Below, in pieces: positions 1-12,933 of a stretch of 64,000 nt of DNA (the stretch's first letter is position 1; every line of letters starts with the position of its first letter). The notes beneath the pieces were generated by a model that saw only the letters and a list, made by a program, of their open reading frames with translations, had not been told where the DNA came from and did not search any database. This DNA comes from Corythucha ciliata (lineage: Eukaryota; Arthropoda; Insecta; Hemiptera; Tingidae), in assembly GCA_038030265.1 (NCBI GenBank), contig CM075939.1, forward strand, positions 29,307,253-29,371,252, given 5' to 3'. The translations under genes were made by a program, and so were the position numbers.

Positions 1-720
1 GAAACTGGTGTTATTCGATAGGTTTTTTGGGGATGATTACAATAACGATCGTCTGCGAGGTGGTCGTGGGCGAGGGGTGTGGATGCCGGGACACCTCCAG
101 AACTCGACGCGCATGGGTCCGCCAGCGCTGCCTCGTCCTGGGCAACCTGGACTTCTTGCGGTGCCGGTTCCAGGCGGTGGAGCCTGGGTAGGACGCCTCG
201 GTCTTTTGCCCGAGGAGTGAGTGAGGGACTGCTTGGGGCCTCCGGCTTCTTGATGACCTTGTCGTTGAGGCATATTGGCAGGCGCGTTGGGTTAGCAGTT
301 CAATGGGTAGACGATTTGTTTGGGTTTGGGCCCAACGTTCAGATGAGGCTGGCGGCGTCCGATGGGGCGCAGGGACTGGATTCAGGAACACCTTCCCTGC
401 TCAGGCAACCCGGACAGGGACTCCTTCCTGGTTTCGAGCTCATAAGGCCCACCTACACTGGTGTCTCTCGGCCGCGGCTGGTTGTGGCGGCTAACGGGTC
501 GAGTTGAGAGATGGGACCAACTATGCTGGGGAATTCGGGCCAAGTATGGGGCTCAGGCCAGGTAAGGGCCAGCAACGTCTGGCGGTACCTACGACGCGGA
601 GTGCGTGGTAGGTATTCCTTTTTCTCGACACCTCGGGCATCAGCCAACAATCAGAGAATGGAATCAGAGTGTTCAGTCACCCGCATTGATACTAACAGAG
701 AGCCGATGACTATGGACCAG
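1..720. other. GC-rich left edge, no gene recognised
   Basis: The first 700 bases are clearly richer in G and C than the rest. Several frames stay open on both strands simply because stops are rare. No domain, splice pair or repeat of it elsewhere in the window was found. It may be the edge of a mobile element or a CpG-rich region. Confidence 0.4.
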
Positions 721-1941
721 TGATCACGTCAAAAGTCTAATATTATCTAATATTAAAACTAAAAATTAATAAGTGAGAAACCAATCAACAGTTACGTTTC
801 AAAAACGTCGCACTATGGTGACAATGAATCCTTGCGAAGTTATATTGAACATTTTCAAAACGTTGCGAAAACTGATAAAAATGACATAAAAGTAACGTTA
901 CATTGCAACGTTTATGAAACGGTATCGAGGGGTTTCATAGAACAAATCAAATAAAATAAATAAAAATATTTTCTGGATTCGACCCAGACACTTCGGATTG
1001 GTAGATTTGTGCTACATATACCATTTACACTTTGAGCTAATATGACCGATCTGGCAATTTACGTAATCTCAAAAACATCAGTTTCAGGATAGTATATTAA
1101 GGAACTTGCACATTTTTCAAAACTTGGATTTTCTTGAAGAGAGTTCTTCTGCAATACCATTTCTCGTATAAAACATTAAAATCAATCAAGGATCTATTTT
1201 TAGACGTCGATTCGATGGAAGTGTGTTTATGGGGGAACGGAGTAGCCCGGGACTGACAAACGAACAGAGCTAAAATTTCGGTCGATGCAATCCGTAATTA
1301 GATAATAGAACATCACTTTCGTCACACTCTAGTGCAGTGTACTACAACTGCAATATAAAAATGAATCGAACGAAATAATTTCGGTGGAATGAGTCACTTA
1401 GAAAGTTACTTCTCGATCATCCTCGCGTAATTATCCGTCATGCCAACGTTTCTGCGGATATTCGTTGGATAATAGAGTCTTTGAGGTGCATTATTCATAC
1501 GCATTAGTGTCAACAACATCGCAAAGCGACGTTGCTGAAACATCAACATAGTTAGGATACTGAAACGTTACCAAATATTTTGTCGATGTACGACGTTTCA
1601 GCAACATTATTGACACTTTTTGTGCTGATTGGGAAATCCGACACCGATCATGCATGTCCGATCGGAACTGGTGGAAACCCAATTCCCACGTTTGGAAACA
1701 CAAGCTGAGAGGACTGAGAAGCCTAATAGTCGTCAATTATTAGGTATTAATGCATATTACGGTCCCCATACCAATCTAAATAAAATGCATCATCGGTGTC
1801 GGATCGGAAGCATGCATGTTTGCCAGAGACGTCTGAAACTTGACCAACAGACAACCTCACAGAGCCTTTATCATCATGTTTGTTTCATTAGAAAAGCAGG
1901 GGTAACACAAATAAGAGGAACGTGAACTTGAAACAATCAGA
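721..1941. other. AT-rich stretch, no gene seen
   Basis: It contains the GGAACTTGCACATTTTTCA dispersed block at about 1099. CAACGTT-type short inverted motifs lie near 1500-1620 (ACGTTTCAGCAACATT with relatives). No supported exon. Confidence 0.4.
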
Positions 1942-2084
1942 AAGCCGGCTCCACACATGCGGTATTTGCCAAATAACGAGCAAAATATTTTTCAATTTTC
2001 AGTTGGTCGGTTTCTAGGCAATGCTAGAAATTTATAAATAATTTGCTCGTTATTCGGCAAACACCGCATGTGTGGAGCCGGCTT
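1942..2084. mobile_element. 143-bp hairpin MITE
   Basis: Ends AAGCCGGCTCCACACATGCG and its complement enclose TTTGCTCGTTATTCGGCAAA-type arms. A diverged copy lies at about 25084-25223. Confidence 0.8.
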
Positions 2085-2604
2085 AACAAAATACAAAAAG
2101 TAAAGCCAGCTCAATCTATTACTTAAAAGTAAGTGCCGAAGGTTTCGGGTTCGGGGCAGTCCAGGTCTGCACCTTAATAAAGGAGAACTTATTCTTGAGC
2201 TTCAGTGGAGGTCGACCTAGAATTTGTAACTAAAAATGGGCTCTTGTTCAGGGAGTGGCAAGGTTTCCGCAAAAATCCGGAAAAAAAAGTGTCAAAAATC
2301 AAGATTTTCTAGGCCCCATGCCCCAACACTCCGATGTTCCACCCGTCATTTAAACCCGGTTGCTCCAGCAGTGAATTCCACGCCTCGAAACTTTATGGGA
2401 GACGATTCTTGAGGTTTTGTTTGCATTTTTTCAAAAGTTAGGCTGTTCTTCAACCAAGAGCTAACTTGTGGTTATACGTGTATACGCTTTTTGCGAAAGT
2501 AAAAAAAACTGGGTGAAAGGGGGAAAAATTAGTCAGATTGAGATGAAAAAATTTGACCGGATGGATTTTCACGAGTCAGTTACAGGGAGCTTGCCCCTCA
2601 TGGC

Positions 2605-3425
2605 GGGTGATAGCTAATGGGCAGGGGGAGCTGACCTACGACCCCCCTTTTTTATTACGTGAAAAAATCCACAAAAATCGTACGAGTTCAAAATGGTGCC
2701 AACACTTTACAATTCATCAGCATTGGTTCGGTCCGCCGTTCCTCTTCCGGATTTCAGTGATTCCTAGAGTTCAGCTGCACACCTAAAGTGACTGTCCAAA
2801 TCGAGGTTTGCGCTTCAGTTCATCTCGGTCACATCCGGTCAAAATGGCTGTGGTTTGAGACCATTCGGTCGTTTCACCGATGACCGCCTTGATGACCGCA
2901 TTGGTTAAGAAGTTCATGAGCTATGGCTACTAGTCACCAGATTTTCCCGGTTTCGTTACACTTTTGCGAAAACAACGCACTAATCCTGGATCAAGAGCAG
3001 GCCAGAGCTACCGGAACGTTGGTCGACATTTCTGAAAGCAGTGAAATGGGGTGGGGAAGCGAAAAAATGAAGATTTTGGCTCGAAAAAATTACACAATGC
3101 GGATCTGTCTACGTATGTGCGTATCTGTCTATGTGTATTCGGACTCAGGGAATAGCCCTTTGCCAATATTTTATCACATGCCGAATATTTAGAAATGGCG
3201 GATCATAGACATGTGCGGGGGGTAAAACGCGCGATGACCTCCATTTTTTTAACGTCAAAAAATCCACAAAAATCGTACGAGTTCAAAATGGTGCCTCACT
3301 TTATAATTCATCAGCATTGGTTCGGTCCAGTCCGGTCAGGGCCGATCTTCTTCCTGACTTTAGTGATTCATAGAGGTCAGCTGTACACGGTACACCTCGT
3401 GTGACTATCCAATTTGAGGTTGGTA
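2605..3425 (+). repeat. Pair of direct repeats
   Basis: The segment with AAAAATCCACAAAAATCG, GTTCAAAATGGTGCC and CATCAGCATTGGTTCGG occurs at about 2640-2815 and again at about 3247-3425. Frames across both (77 and 69 codons) are repeat-borne. Confidence 0.6.
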
Positions 3426-4409
3426 GCTTTCTCAACTGAGGAAGATCTCCGACGTTGGTGACTGGCAGACGACGGTTGAGGAAGTGGGATAGCTTACCCA
3501 CTTGAGGAAGATCTCCGACGACGATGACTGGTGGTTCGAGACCAACTGGTGTGAACATTCGCTCCGCTGGAGGGTATCGGCTTGGTTTGGGTGTCGCGCA
3601 TGCGTGACCCGAATCCGCGCCCCGAGGAACCCATCCCCACGACCAAGCGCCCTACCGCGGCATCCACCCGGGTGACGAGGGTCTGTCACCGATTCTCCAT
3701 CCCCCCCCCCTACTTCCTCCGTTCAGATTTTACTATTTCTTGGAGAGGTGGGGTGGCTACCACACTACAAGTAGTTGCAGCCCGATTGGTGCGCCTGGTG
3801 ATTTTTAAACAAATTTCAAAGTTCTTCAGGAGCAAGGTCTATACAGGGTGTTAAAGTTAAGGTCGCACCACCGGCCAGGGTTCGATTCTGCTACTCATTT
3901 GCGGCAAAAGTTGTCCTCTGCAAAAAAAAATTTCACCCAGCACGAAGTCCGACTTTTTTCACTTTTAAGATTTTTTTCGTGTTATAGACCTTGTGTTACT
4001 AAAACGACTGTACCTCTCTTATTTCTGGCCGAAAATCAAATCTGAATACACCGTTTCAGCAAAGAACGCCCACCGCTTCCGAAAGAGCGTTAAATTTCCA
4101 ATCATCCCAGTGCACCATATTATTTTAAATGTAGGATTCAGGGGATAAAAAATGAACCGAAGGAGTAAAATGTGCGAAATTTCGAAAGTTTGCTGTATTT
4201 TCAAATGTTTTCAAATCCAACTAAATCTGTCGGTTAATCATACACTGCAATCTTAAAAGTTGGCAGCTTTCTTTAGGTCTAGTAATTTTTTTAATTAAAA
4301 AATCAAATAGGTGAGAAAACCGCGTCTGATTGCAAAAAAAAAGTGTTTTTTTTTATTTTACTCAATTATTTAATGACTGTCAAATCTTTGCAGTCCAATT
4401 TCCCCATTA

Positions 4410-5610
4410 TACAGGGTGGTTCGGAATAAGTGTGACAAACATTTTTGGGTAAAACTACGTCAAAAGTGGAGTAGAATGCGACCTTCGCGGATGTCCTATC
4501 TTCATTTTCCTAGGAGTTATGATTTGTTTAGTGTTTTTATTTCCTAATTGAATTTGCTCTAGAAGAACGCAGATTGCTTGACTTCTGTTACGATTTCCTC
4601 AGAAAGTGACCATAGTTTCGGAAAGTACGGAAGATTTCTTGTTCAATTACGGTCATTAAATTCTTCAAAAGCAACACAAACCACCAAAGATCTGGCATTT
4701 TTACCATAAAATTAGAAAATCTCTGATTCTGTGCTCTGGAAAAACATATGCCATTTCCAGAAGGTTACCTGAAACGTCTGGCAAGTATCACAAAAACTTG
4801 CCCGGTGTGGTGTCTGAGCTTTCCAATGGTGCCCTCACGGTCCAAATCATCAATCTCCTTCGACCCAAAAAATCAATTTTTAGATTAAAACCGTGAGTTT
4901 TTGGTGCCAAAATGTCAACTGTTTTTAGTTTTCCAGCAGTCTTTTTCCTTCGTTTTCATCTTATTCTTCTTAAGATGTGTCAGAAACTGAGAATTTTATG
5001 ATTTGTCAGCATGCAAGACCTACTCACTCGCGTTCTCTCCTTCCCCGCCGTGTTCATAAAGTACAGGTGTAGTATTGGTGAGAAAAATTAAAAACAGTTG
5101 ACATTTTGGCATCAAAAAACTCACGGTTTTTAATCTAAAAATTGATTTTTTGGGTCGAAGGAGATTGATGATTTGGACCGTGAGGGCACCATTGGAAAGC
5201 TCAGACACCGACACCGGGCAAGTTTTTGTGATACTTGCCAGACGTTTCAGGTAACCTTCTGGAAATGGCATATGTTTTTCTAGAGCACAGAATTAGAGAT
5301 TTTGGGAATTTAATGGTAAAAATGCCAGATCTCTGGTGGTTTGTGATGATTTTGAAGAATGTAATGACCATCATTGCACAGGAAATCTTCCGTAGTTTCC
5401 GAAACTGTTGTCACTTCATGAGGAAATCGTAACAGAAGTCGAGCAATCTGCGTTTTCCTAGAGCAAATTCAGTTAGGAAATAAAAACACTAAAAAAATCA
5501 TAACTCCTAGGAAAATGGAGATAGGACATCCGCGAAGGTCGCATTCTTCTCTACTTTTGACGTAGTTTTACCCAAAACTTTTTGTCACACTTATCCCGAA
5601 CCACCCTGTA
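4410..5610. mobile_element. 1.2-kb fold-back element with about 530-bp arms
   Basis: Ends are TACAGGGTGGTTCGG and CCGAACCACCCTGTA. The left arm (4410 to about 4937) is repeated inverted from about 5083 to 5610, around a loop of about 145 bp. The 83-codon minus frame at 5020-5271 is arm sequence and is mirrored at about 4750-4920, so it is not a gene. The AGCTTTCCAATGGTG motif of the family is present in both arms. Confidence 0.8.
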
Positions 5611-6083
5611 TACATGTGAACTTCAAAATTATGAGTAATGATCTCGAATTGACCAATTTTTCTGAAAATAATGGAATGTGAACAGCCATTGTCATTCCCT
5701 TTCTTCGTATTTATCGTATTCCTCCTTTTTAAATGAACTCAAAGAAAACAGTAAACCGGCTTGAGAAAAATCAAGAATCTTGGAGAAAGCCTGCAAAATA
5801 AGACAAAAGATGGATTTCGTAAGGTGAGTGATGTAGCGCTTAGATCATTCGAGTACTTCCAGACTCGTTTTTTCCGCATGGATGAAATCATATATTTGAA
5901 GGACGATTCATTTTAGAGCCTCAGCGGTCTCTTAAAGCTGAAGGGGCAGAAGTGCTTGAATGTATTGAAAATGACACTTGGCCCCTCAACGTGGCGCCTC
6001 AGTGAAGACGAGCCAAGTGTTAAGGTTTATAGCAAAAGAGGGACTAAGTGTATGTATATTTCCCTATCTATATTTCTTTATAT

Positions 6084-6593
6084 ACATATATGTCGCATCC
6101 ATGTCGAGTAATTGTCCACTTCACGAAGGATCGAATGGATGTCCATTTCACGAAGTGGCTCCACTTGCTGTAACTTCAAAAAATTACGACATCTGGACAA
6201 AAAAATTGTCCATTTCTTGAAAAGGAAATCGTGTTTGTCCAGTTGCTGAAATGAAGCTTCCTCACTGCAATTGGATGCACAACATTATCCTTTTCTTGAA
6301 ATGGATGAGTGAGGAATCTCTGATGCTGAAACAAGTTTTGTTTTACTATTTAAAAAGGTTATTTTATTGAGCACTCAAAAACCCTCTAAAAAATGACGTG
6401 CATCCACTTGCAGTAAGGAAGATTAATTTCAGCAACTGGACAAACGTGATTTCCTTTTCAAGAAATTGACATTTTTTGTGTCCAGATGTCGTAATTTTTT
6501 AAAATTACGACAACCAACCGGAACCACTTCGTGAAATGGACATCTATTTCATGAAGTGGACAATTTCACCAAGTGGATGCGACATATACATAT
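6084..6593. mobile_element. 510-bp fold-back MITE
   Basis: Inverted arms of about 200 bp start at ATATATGTCGCATCC and end at GGATGCGACATATA. They contain GAAGTGGACATT- and CAGTTGCTGAAAT-type blocks on both sides. It sits in the TA-rich core of a dispersed repeat whose uninterrupted version is at about 12020-12080. The 80-codon frame over its left arm is not a gene. Confidence 0.75.
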
Positions 6594-6699
6594 GTTTATG
6601 GCCGTTTTCTTGTTAGCAAGATAACTCTCGAAGAAAAGCGGAACGCGCTTTGGCCCAAAAATCAGTAGTCATAAGTCATAGGTTCATTTTGAGGGTAAA

Positions 6700-9000
6700 G
6701 TTTCTTTTTCGCTTGCAGTGCGAGATACTAGCTCAGAGGTGTTCGTTTTGGTTGGCCTTGCGCATGGAAAGCTGTTTTTGTAAGCGTAAAGTTGTACCAT
6801 ACATCGTTTCATTATTTTTTGTACATCTAGACGCGTCAAAATAATAAAAGCCAGTTATGAATCGTCAGATGTAACTCTTTCCCGAATAGATTGCAGTGAG
6901 CACGCATTTGGTTGGTGCAAAATTCGCTAACAACACTATTCTGATAGCTGGCATAATTTTTGTTTTGTAACAGGATTGTTTAGGTATACATATTAGCTTT
7001 TCAATTACACATTTTCCGCCTTTTTGATTATTCCGAGATTACCGTACGGGCGACTTGCTTTGATCACCTCACTAGAGCTCAATCTCCGAAACAGTTGAAA
7101 ACAAAAACGTTTTTTAAGGGTGTTGGCATGACTGAAATGGTTCAAATCGGGCTTGATCCTCTAAATAAATAATGTAACATCTCAAAATAGCAATTTATGA
7201 GAAAAATAATGCCAAAAATCAAGTATAAATATAGCCGGGTCTAATAGACCCAGCGCACGGATTTGTGGTGATTTCAAACGTCATGCATACTAGGGCGTAG
7301 ACAAAGATTGCTGCGGGATATTTTACTCGTGATTTTGAGTATTCCAGAATTTCACTGCCTCCCTCAATAAATAGTTTTCAACTCGATATACACGTCGTAA
7401 AAATACATTTCAAGGTCCTAAAGAAGAGAAAAAGTAATCTGCGTAAGTGCATCCAATTCAAAATTTTACGATACGATAACACCCAAATTTCAGGTGCTCA
7501 ACGTTGGCTGCATATTTTTCAGCTCATATTTTTAATTATTTATTTTAATACAGTTTATTTGTTTTTACTTTGGTTTTAAATGTTTGCCGTTTCGATGCAC
7601 TCAAGTCAAGAAGTGCTAAGACCCCTATTTTGTCGTGCGACCGTTAATACTTTGGTTAATACGCTCTTTTTTGGCGGTTTTTTTCTCTGTATGTGTAGTT
7701 CGTATGTCTGCCGAGCGTTCTGCGATCGATTCGCCCCTCAGCGGAAGCCGGTATGAAATTATCGACGTAGGATAAAAATCATTAGTCCTGACGCTGACAA
7801 TTAAAATGGTTTTATTTAGTTTATTTAATTATTGTTTTGGAGAAAAGAGATCAATAATTATCAACTCACTAATGGAGTTGTGAGATTGTAATAATGACGG
7901 TGAAATTATGCCCCCCTCTGCTTTTAGGAGAATTAATATTCTAGATCGGCTTAAAAAGTGGGAAACTGGTTGCATTTTCCTATTGTCACTGTTTTGCAAT
8001 TATTTAAAAAATTTTGAATGTAAGCACAGGCTAATTCACTGGAACGAATTACGGTAGTCAATAAGTACGTAACGTGTGCATGTATAGGTGAGATGCAAGC
8101 ACATAATTATCTCGGTTGATTAAGTTAGTGACTTGATTGTCATCGGTGACCCCATTTTTTATATCTTAATTTACGCATTAATTTTTGGTGAGTTTTTTGT
8201 CGTTTCTCATTCGAATGAAAGCTTGCACCACTGCGTCCCTGGGTTTATTTTGGAAAAATCAAATCCTGGTCGTTACTTCCTGGAATTGATATTTTCGAGG
8301 TTATACCAGCACAAGTTTTTATTCCTTTGAAAAACGTTTTTATTTTAAGCCAAACGTTAAGGTCTGCAAGCCCTCACGATCATTGCACATGGTTTCTAGG
8401 TACGATGTTTACAATACATTTTAATTGCAGATTATGCTGAGATACGCCCACGTTTTCGGCTGCGTCCCACAGTGTGGCGTAAATGAGTATAGATCAACAA
8501 GTTTCTTATGGACCGAAAGAAGTGGTAAATTCAGTTATCTTTCTAAGCTCACGTTCCTAGAACCATCTGGAAATTTGGGCCCTCAGGATCCATTAGAAAC
8601 TTGTCGATCTATAGTTGGCCCCTGTGCGTACACAGAAGTCCGAGTTTGAACTCAATTTGGCCATAGTATTTGTTCCTGTGTCTTAGCATGCTGACCAAGA
8701 GTTTGTAGGCCGGAGGTGCGACGACGGTTTCATACAGAAAAAAAGAGAGACATTGATTTGTTATTGGTTCACGGTTCCGGAAGCCTTACCTTTGTTTTTT
8801 GAAGGGGTATGGCTTTTAGCTAATTATTTATTGTTTTATGTTATATAATGGTTGAAGATGGCTGGCAGCAGCTGAAACCGGTCCCGTAATAAAGTAATCT
8901 TCACGCGACGTGAACGTCTCTCTTTTTTCCTGTGTCTTAGGTTTACTTCCCCACTTTCATTCGCGGTTGAAAAATCACAGTTTTTATACGAAATCACGCA
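6700..9000. other. Unique-looking AT-rich stretch, no gene seen
   Basis: Frames are short. The block AGCAGCTGAAACCGGTC near 8865 is of a kind often seen near retroelement ends in insects. I could not find the rest of such an element. Confidence 0.3.
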
Positions 9001-9384
9001 AAGTGCATTTCAGGCAAGAGAACGGACACTTGATCTCGAGTAAGGTATCTTATTCACAACACCGTCGGGGCTGCACCCGAGCCAAGGGACCCGGGAACAA
9101 ATTACGAAACCCACGATTTGCATTTTGCACAGGGAAGTGGTTTCATATACCACCTTCGCGCCACCGATTCAGTTTCTCGGCCATGTTTGTCTTGTTGCGT
9201 TGTTACCAGCGGAAGAGGACCGATACAAGTTCTTGAATTTAACGTCCCAGTCGCAGCAACACTGCGAGTATGTCGAAAGTTCTTAAGCCCTCGATGCTGT
9301 GATCCGACAACCTCCTTCGCTCATTCAGGTCCCAGAACCTGCAAAAAAGCGTACATCAGGGTACTGGGAAGCGAACGTGCTCAA

Positions 9385-9990
9385 AAAAGACTTACTTGTT
9401 TGACTAGCGTGTTCGTCAGCAAAATGTCACGCACGCTTTCAGAATCAAGTGCCACCTTTTCATTGAAAAATTCAACCACTTCTTTAGACAGAAAGGTAGT
9501 AAAGTACGAAACCCACACGGGAGAGAGGCTGCGACGGTGTCCCTTCTGTCGTGGAGGCGAAGAAAATGCGCAGGAGCTTCGTGGGCCACCGTTTCCTTGG
9601 CGTGTAGGAGAGAAGCTCCTGATTGTGAGCCTAATTGACGCATAGTGTTCAACATTACACACCATGGGGGAATCGAACGAGAGAAAGTACCTGGGCAGGA
9701 AGACATCCGCGACGACGTGCTAGCATTTTGCTAGCAGAGTTGTTAGCTGTACAAGAGCAGTTTGCGTCCACGATCTTGGTCTACAGGAACGTTGACCTCA
9801 TGAAGAGGACCGGACAAATGACTAGTCTGTAGGCAAAGTCGTCCGAATAGGTACATAGTTTTTCTCGGTCGTTTTGTTCACGCTTCCATGCAAAACACGA
9901 TTTGACCCACACGTAACACTGCATCGCCCTGCTTGAACGCGTTGCTCAATGCTCCTGTCCTCGCCGATGAAATCGATGATACTGGCAAAA
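9385..9990 (-). pseudogene. Coding-like minus-strand patch, unidentified
   Basis: This patch is richer in GC than its surroundings. The minus strand shows plausible protein pieces in different frames. One reads SKEVVEFFNEKVALDSESV and DILLTNTLVKQ, ending exactly at a perfect donor (CAA/GTAAGT) near 9390. Another reads HEAPAHFLRLHDRRDTVAASL around 9560-9620. A third reads RSIEQRVQAGRCSVTC around 9905-9960. A strong acceptor (TTTTTTGCAG) follows at about 9340, but its first frame ends after five codons. I read this as decayed exons or a retroelement relic. No family is recognised. The 175-codon plus-strand frame over it (9118-9645) looks like a shadow. Confidence 0.25.
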
Positions 9991-11369
9991 AATGTCATGA
10001 TGATGAAAATGAATGGTGAACACAAAAACACAATAGTTAAAAGAAGTTATGTACCAAGCCAATTCACAGTATTCCTAATGGATTACCTACCTCTCGATTG
10101 GCGTGACAGGATTCTCAATTATTAACGAACGAATAACATAATTACAACACCGTCGCAGGCCTAAAATGTCATTAGAATAAAGGGAGCTTAGCACAACACC
10201 ACAACAGCATGATTCAACTGATAAAATGTGAAAATAGCGGTATGGTGAGGTGGTGGGTTTCTAAGAGTGACAGTCTCGTGAGGAGGGGGTCTGGGGAACT
10301 TGCGTTTGGTCCACTCATTCAAATGGCAACTTTACCAAACCCGACCACCTTCCACGGATGGCTTACAGAAGTCGAAGTTAGCCATCCAAAGTCGTTGCTG
10401 ACCTCAGAGTAAAAATCTGAAAAAGTTGAACTAGCTGATAACAAGTCGACCAACATAACAGTCGACCTAGATTACAGTTGTCCCTGATTACAGTCGACTA
10501 GTGATAAGGTCGACCAACATTACGCACTCCTATACGTCGGGTAAGTTTCGACTCATAATAAACCTTATCACCTTATCATCAACCCCTAGGACAGTTTGAC
10601 ATTATTGATACAAATCCCACGTTTTAAGGCAGTTCAGTGTTTTTCATATATTTTTTAAGTTTCTCTACGTAATAATTAGTGTCGGGAAGACCTGATTCGC
10701 AATCGACAGGGGCTACTTGATTTTTTGAATCCGTCCGGCTTCAGATGAACATTATTTTCTTCACCTCTCTCTAGAATTCTAGATAACCAAAATGTATTTT
10801 CACTCCGGCGCAGCTCACGTAAAAACACTTCGTGTAGTCAAATTAAATCGTTTATTTATGAGTTGATTATAATAAATTATGCCTTTGAAGTCGTAAGAGA
10901 CGTGTTCGACACATTTACACCCTCCAGAGACCACCGTCAAAAGCACACGAATGTCTGGTTTGGTTTCTTCCGGGATTAGTCGAACTCGAGACACAGGGTA
11001 CGGTGTACAGCACTTGTGAAACTGTGAGTATCACCATCACCCATGAAAACTTATTTTCTGGCCGTTGAGCTCACTACACTGTGTGTGTTTTTTTAAAGTT
11101 TTAGGTGGATTTCAGTGTTCGGTGTACCAGAAACGACTGCCCTTTCTTCTTTGACATATTCGTATTCAATTCAGCCGCTACAGTTTTTCTGCGATGACTG
11201 CAATCTGCAACGATCACCGTAGAACAATATCAACATGGTTTTTTTTAAAGCTGGCTTCTCCTTCTTTGTGAGCCTTTACTTCGCCGGGCACCAAGTTCAC
11301 GAGCCATTTTTCTAATCTCCGAAAAAATAAATAAATAAAAACTTTCGCTCCGGCAGCTGGCGGTCGGAA

Positions 11370-12204
11370 AGAGTGCATTTCATTTTGTATACGGATACCC
11401 TAAGACGTCCCAGAAGTAGTAATGTTGAGACCATGATTTGTTTCGTTTATGTTTGACCCTCCCTCGTACTGTTTGCTGCCGGGTTTGTTTAAGCTGAACT
11501 TAATGGGAATCAAAGGCTATTTCGAAATGGAATCATCATACCGAATATAATGCTTCTGGAATCAACTGGTGATTTGTAGTGATTTTTTTACCATTTCAAC
11601 CCCTATTTTCCCCCCTCCACCTTGACCGATTTGGCCCAAATGCAATACCGACCGGGGCCTTATGACTACTGATTTTTGTGCCAAAGCGCGTTCCGCTAAA
11701 TTAATTTCTACGAGAGTTATCGTGCTAACATGGCCTCACACTTACTTCCACCCGAGGACATCACCCCCTCCCCCTCGACTTTTTCAAAAAATTAAAATTG
11801 GAATCAAAGGCTAGTCTAACATGGAGTATACGTACCGAATATCATGCTTCTAGAATCAACTGGTGATTTTTTTACCATTTCAAGCCCTATTTCGCCCCCC
11901 CCCCCACCATGACCGATTTGGCCCAAATGCAATGCCGACCGGGGTCTTATGACTACTGATTTTTTTGCCAAAGCGCGTTCCGCTAAATTAATTTCTACGA
12001 GAGTTATCGTGCTAACAAGAAAACGGCCATAAATATATATATAAATATATAAAGAAATATATAGAGATATATTATATATGAATTCCGGAGACCACTGAAT
12101 TCGTGTTCTAGAGGTTCTGAAACGTGAAAAAAACATGACATGACCCATGTTTGCCACCATCACGACGAGACCAATAGTGCATTTTCAGAATGAAATGCAC
12201 TAAA
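11370..12204. mobile_element. Dispersed repeat with TA-rich core
   Basis: The outer ends read AGTGCATTTCATTTTG (left) and AGAATGAAATGCACT (right), an inverted pair. Inside, a segment of about 220 bp is repeated directly (11505-11733 and 11799-12017: GAATCAACTGGTGATT to ATCGTGCTAACA). A (TA)-rich stretch follows at 12030-12080. Parts of the same repeat recur inverted at 6594-6690, 48155-48295 and 51125-51215, and its CGCTCCGGCAGCTGG end recurs near 36560. Confidence 0.6.
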
Positions 12205-12786
12205 AGGCGAGGGACTATTCACTTTAACCAACACAAAAAATATCTAAACGAAACGGCAGAAGTTGGAGACTAGACTCCTCCTTACTTCTTCTAAACACTG
12301 AAAGGTGGTGAGGTGGGTTCTAACCTTCTTATTTGTTATGAGTCGAATTACCTTTGAAAAATCGAACCTCGCTTCCCCGATTTGGTGGATAGCTTTGGGG
12401 TAACATGTGATCGGAATTTAACAAGAACAAAATTGAAAACAAGACACGATTTACACCACCAAACTGAAGCTTATAAAAATCATTCAAAATCCTATCAATA
12501 AAACAATTTGATCTCGTGTGTAACGAAAAAAAGAAAGATTACACTTTTAGGAAAATTATGTTATCCTCGCCACAGTTTCTGAATCTCATTTATTTGGACG
12601 CTGAAGTTTCGTTTCACGGGATGATGAGAGCTCTAAATAACAAAATTGGTATTGCAAAATAGCTAGACACCGACCCGAACACTTCATACCTCGTAGCCAT
12701 TTTGCAATCACGAAGTTTTTTTTGTTTTCCTTTGGCATTGGCTTTGTGCCATACAGCCATTGCATTTATGTGAGATGTAGGAATAG

Positions 12787-12933
12787 TAATGGCGTTCCCC
12801 ATTTGCACAAAATTCTGCATTTGAGCAGATCATTTCCACCCGTCTTCACTGAATTAAATCATATGTTAGTGTAGAAGACGGGTGGAAATGAATAGCCCCG
12901 TTGCAGAATTTTGTGCAAATGGGGAACGCTATT
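12787..12933. mobile_element. GCGTTCCCCATTTGC hairpin MITE
   Basis: The arms GCGTTCCCCATTTGCACAAA and TTTGTGCAAATGGGGAACGC pair. Inside is a second pair CATTTCCACCCGTCTTC / GAAGACGGGTGGAAATG. Confidence 0.78.

Noticed and set aside
11..391. 126-codon minus frame at the left edge
   Set aside because: Overlapping frames on both strands are open because of high GC; proline/arginine/serine-rich composition without a domain.
5020..5271. 83-codon minus frame
   Set aside because: It is arm sequence of the 4.4-kb fold-back, mirrored in the other arm with breaks.
9118..9645. 175-codon plus-strand frame, the longest in the window
   Set aside because: It lies in GC-rich DNA with open frames on both strands, has low-complexity Cys/Arg composition and no domain. 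The minus strand looks more protein-like there.
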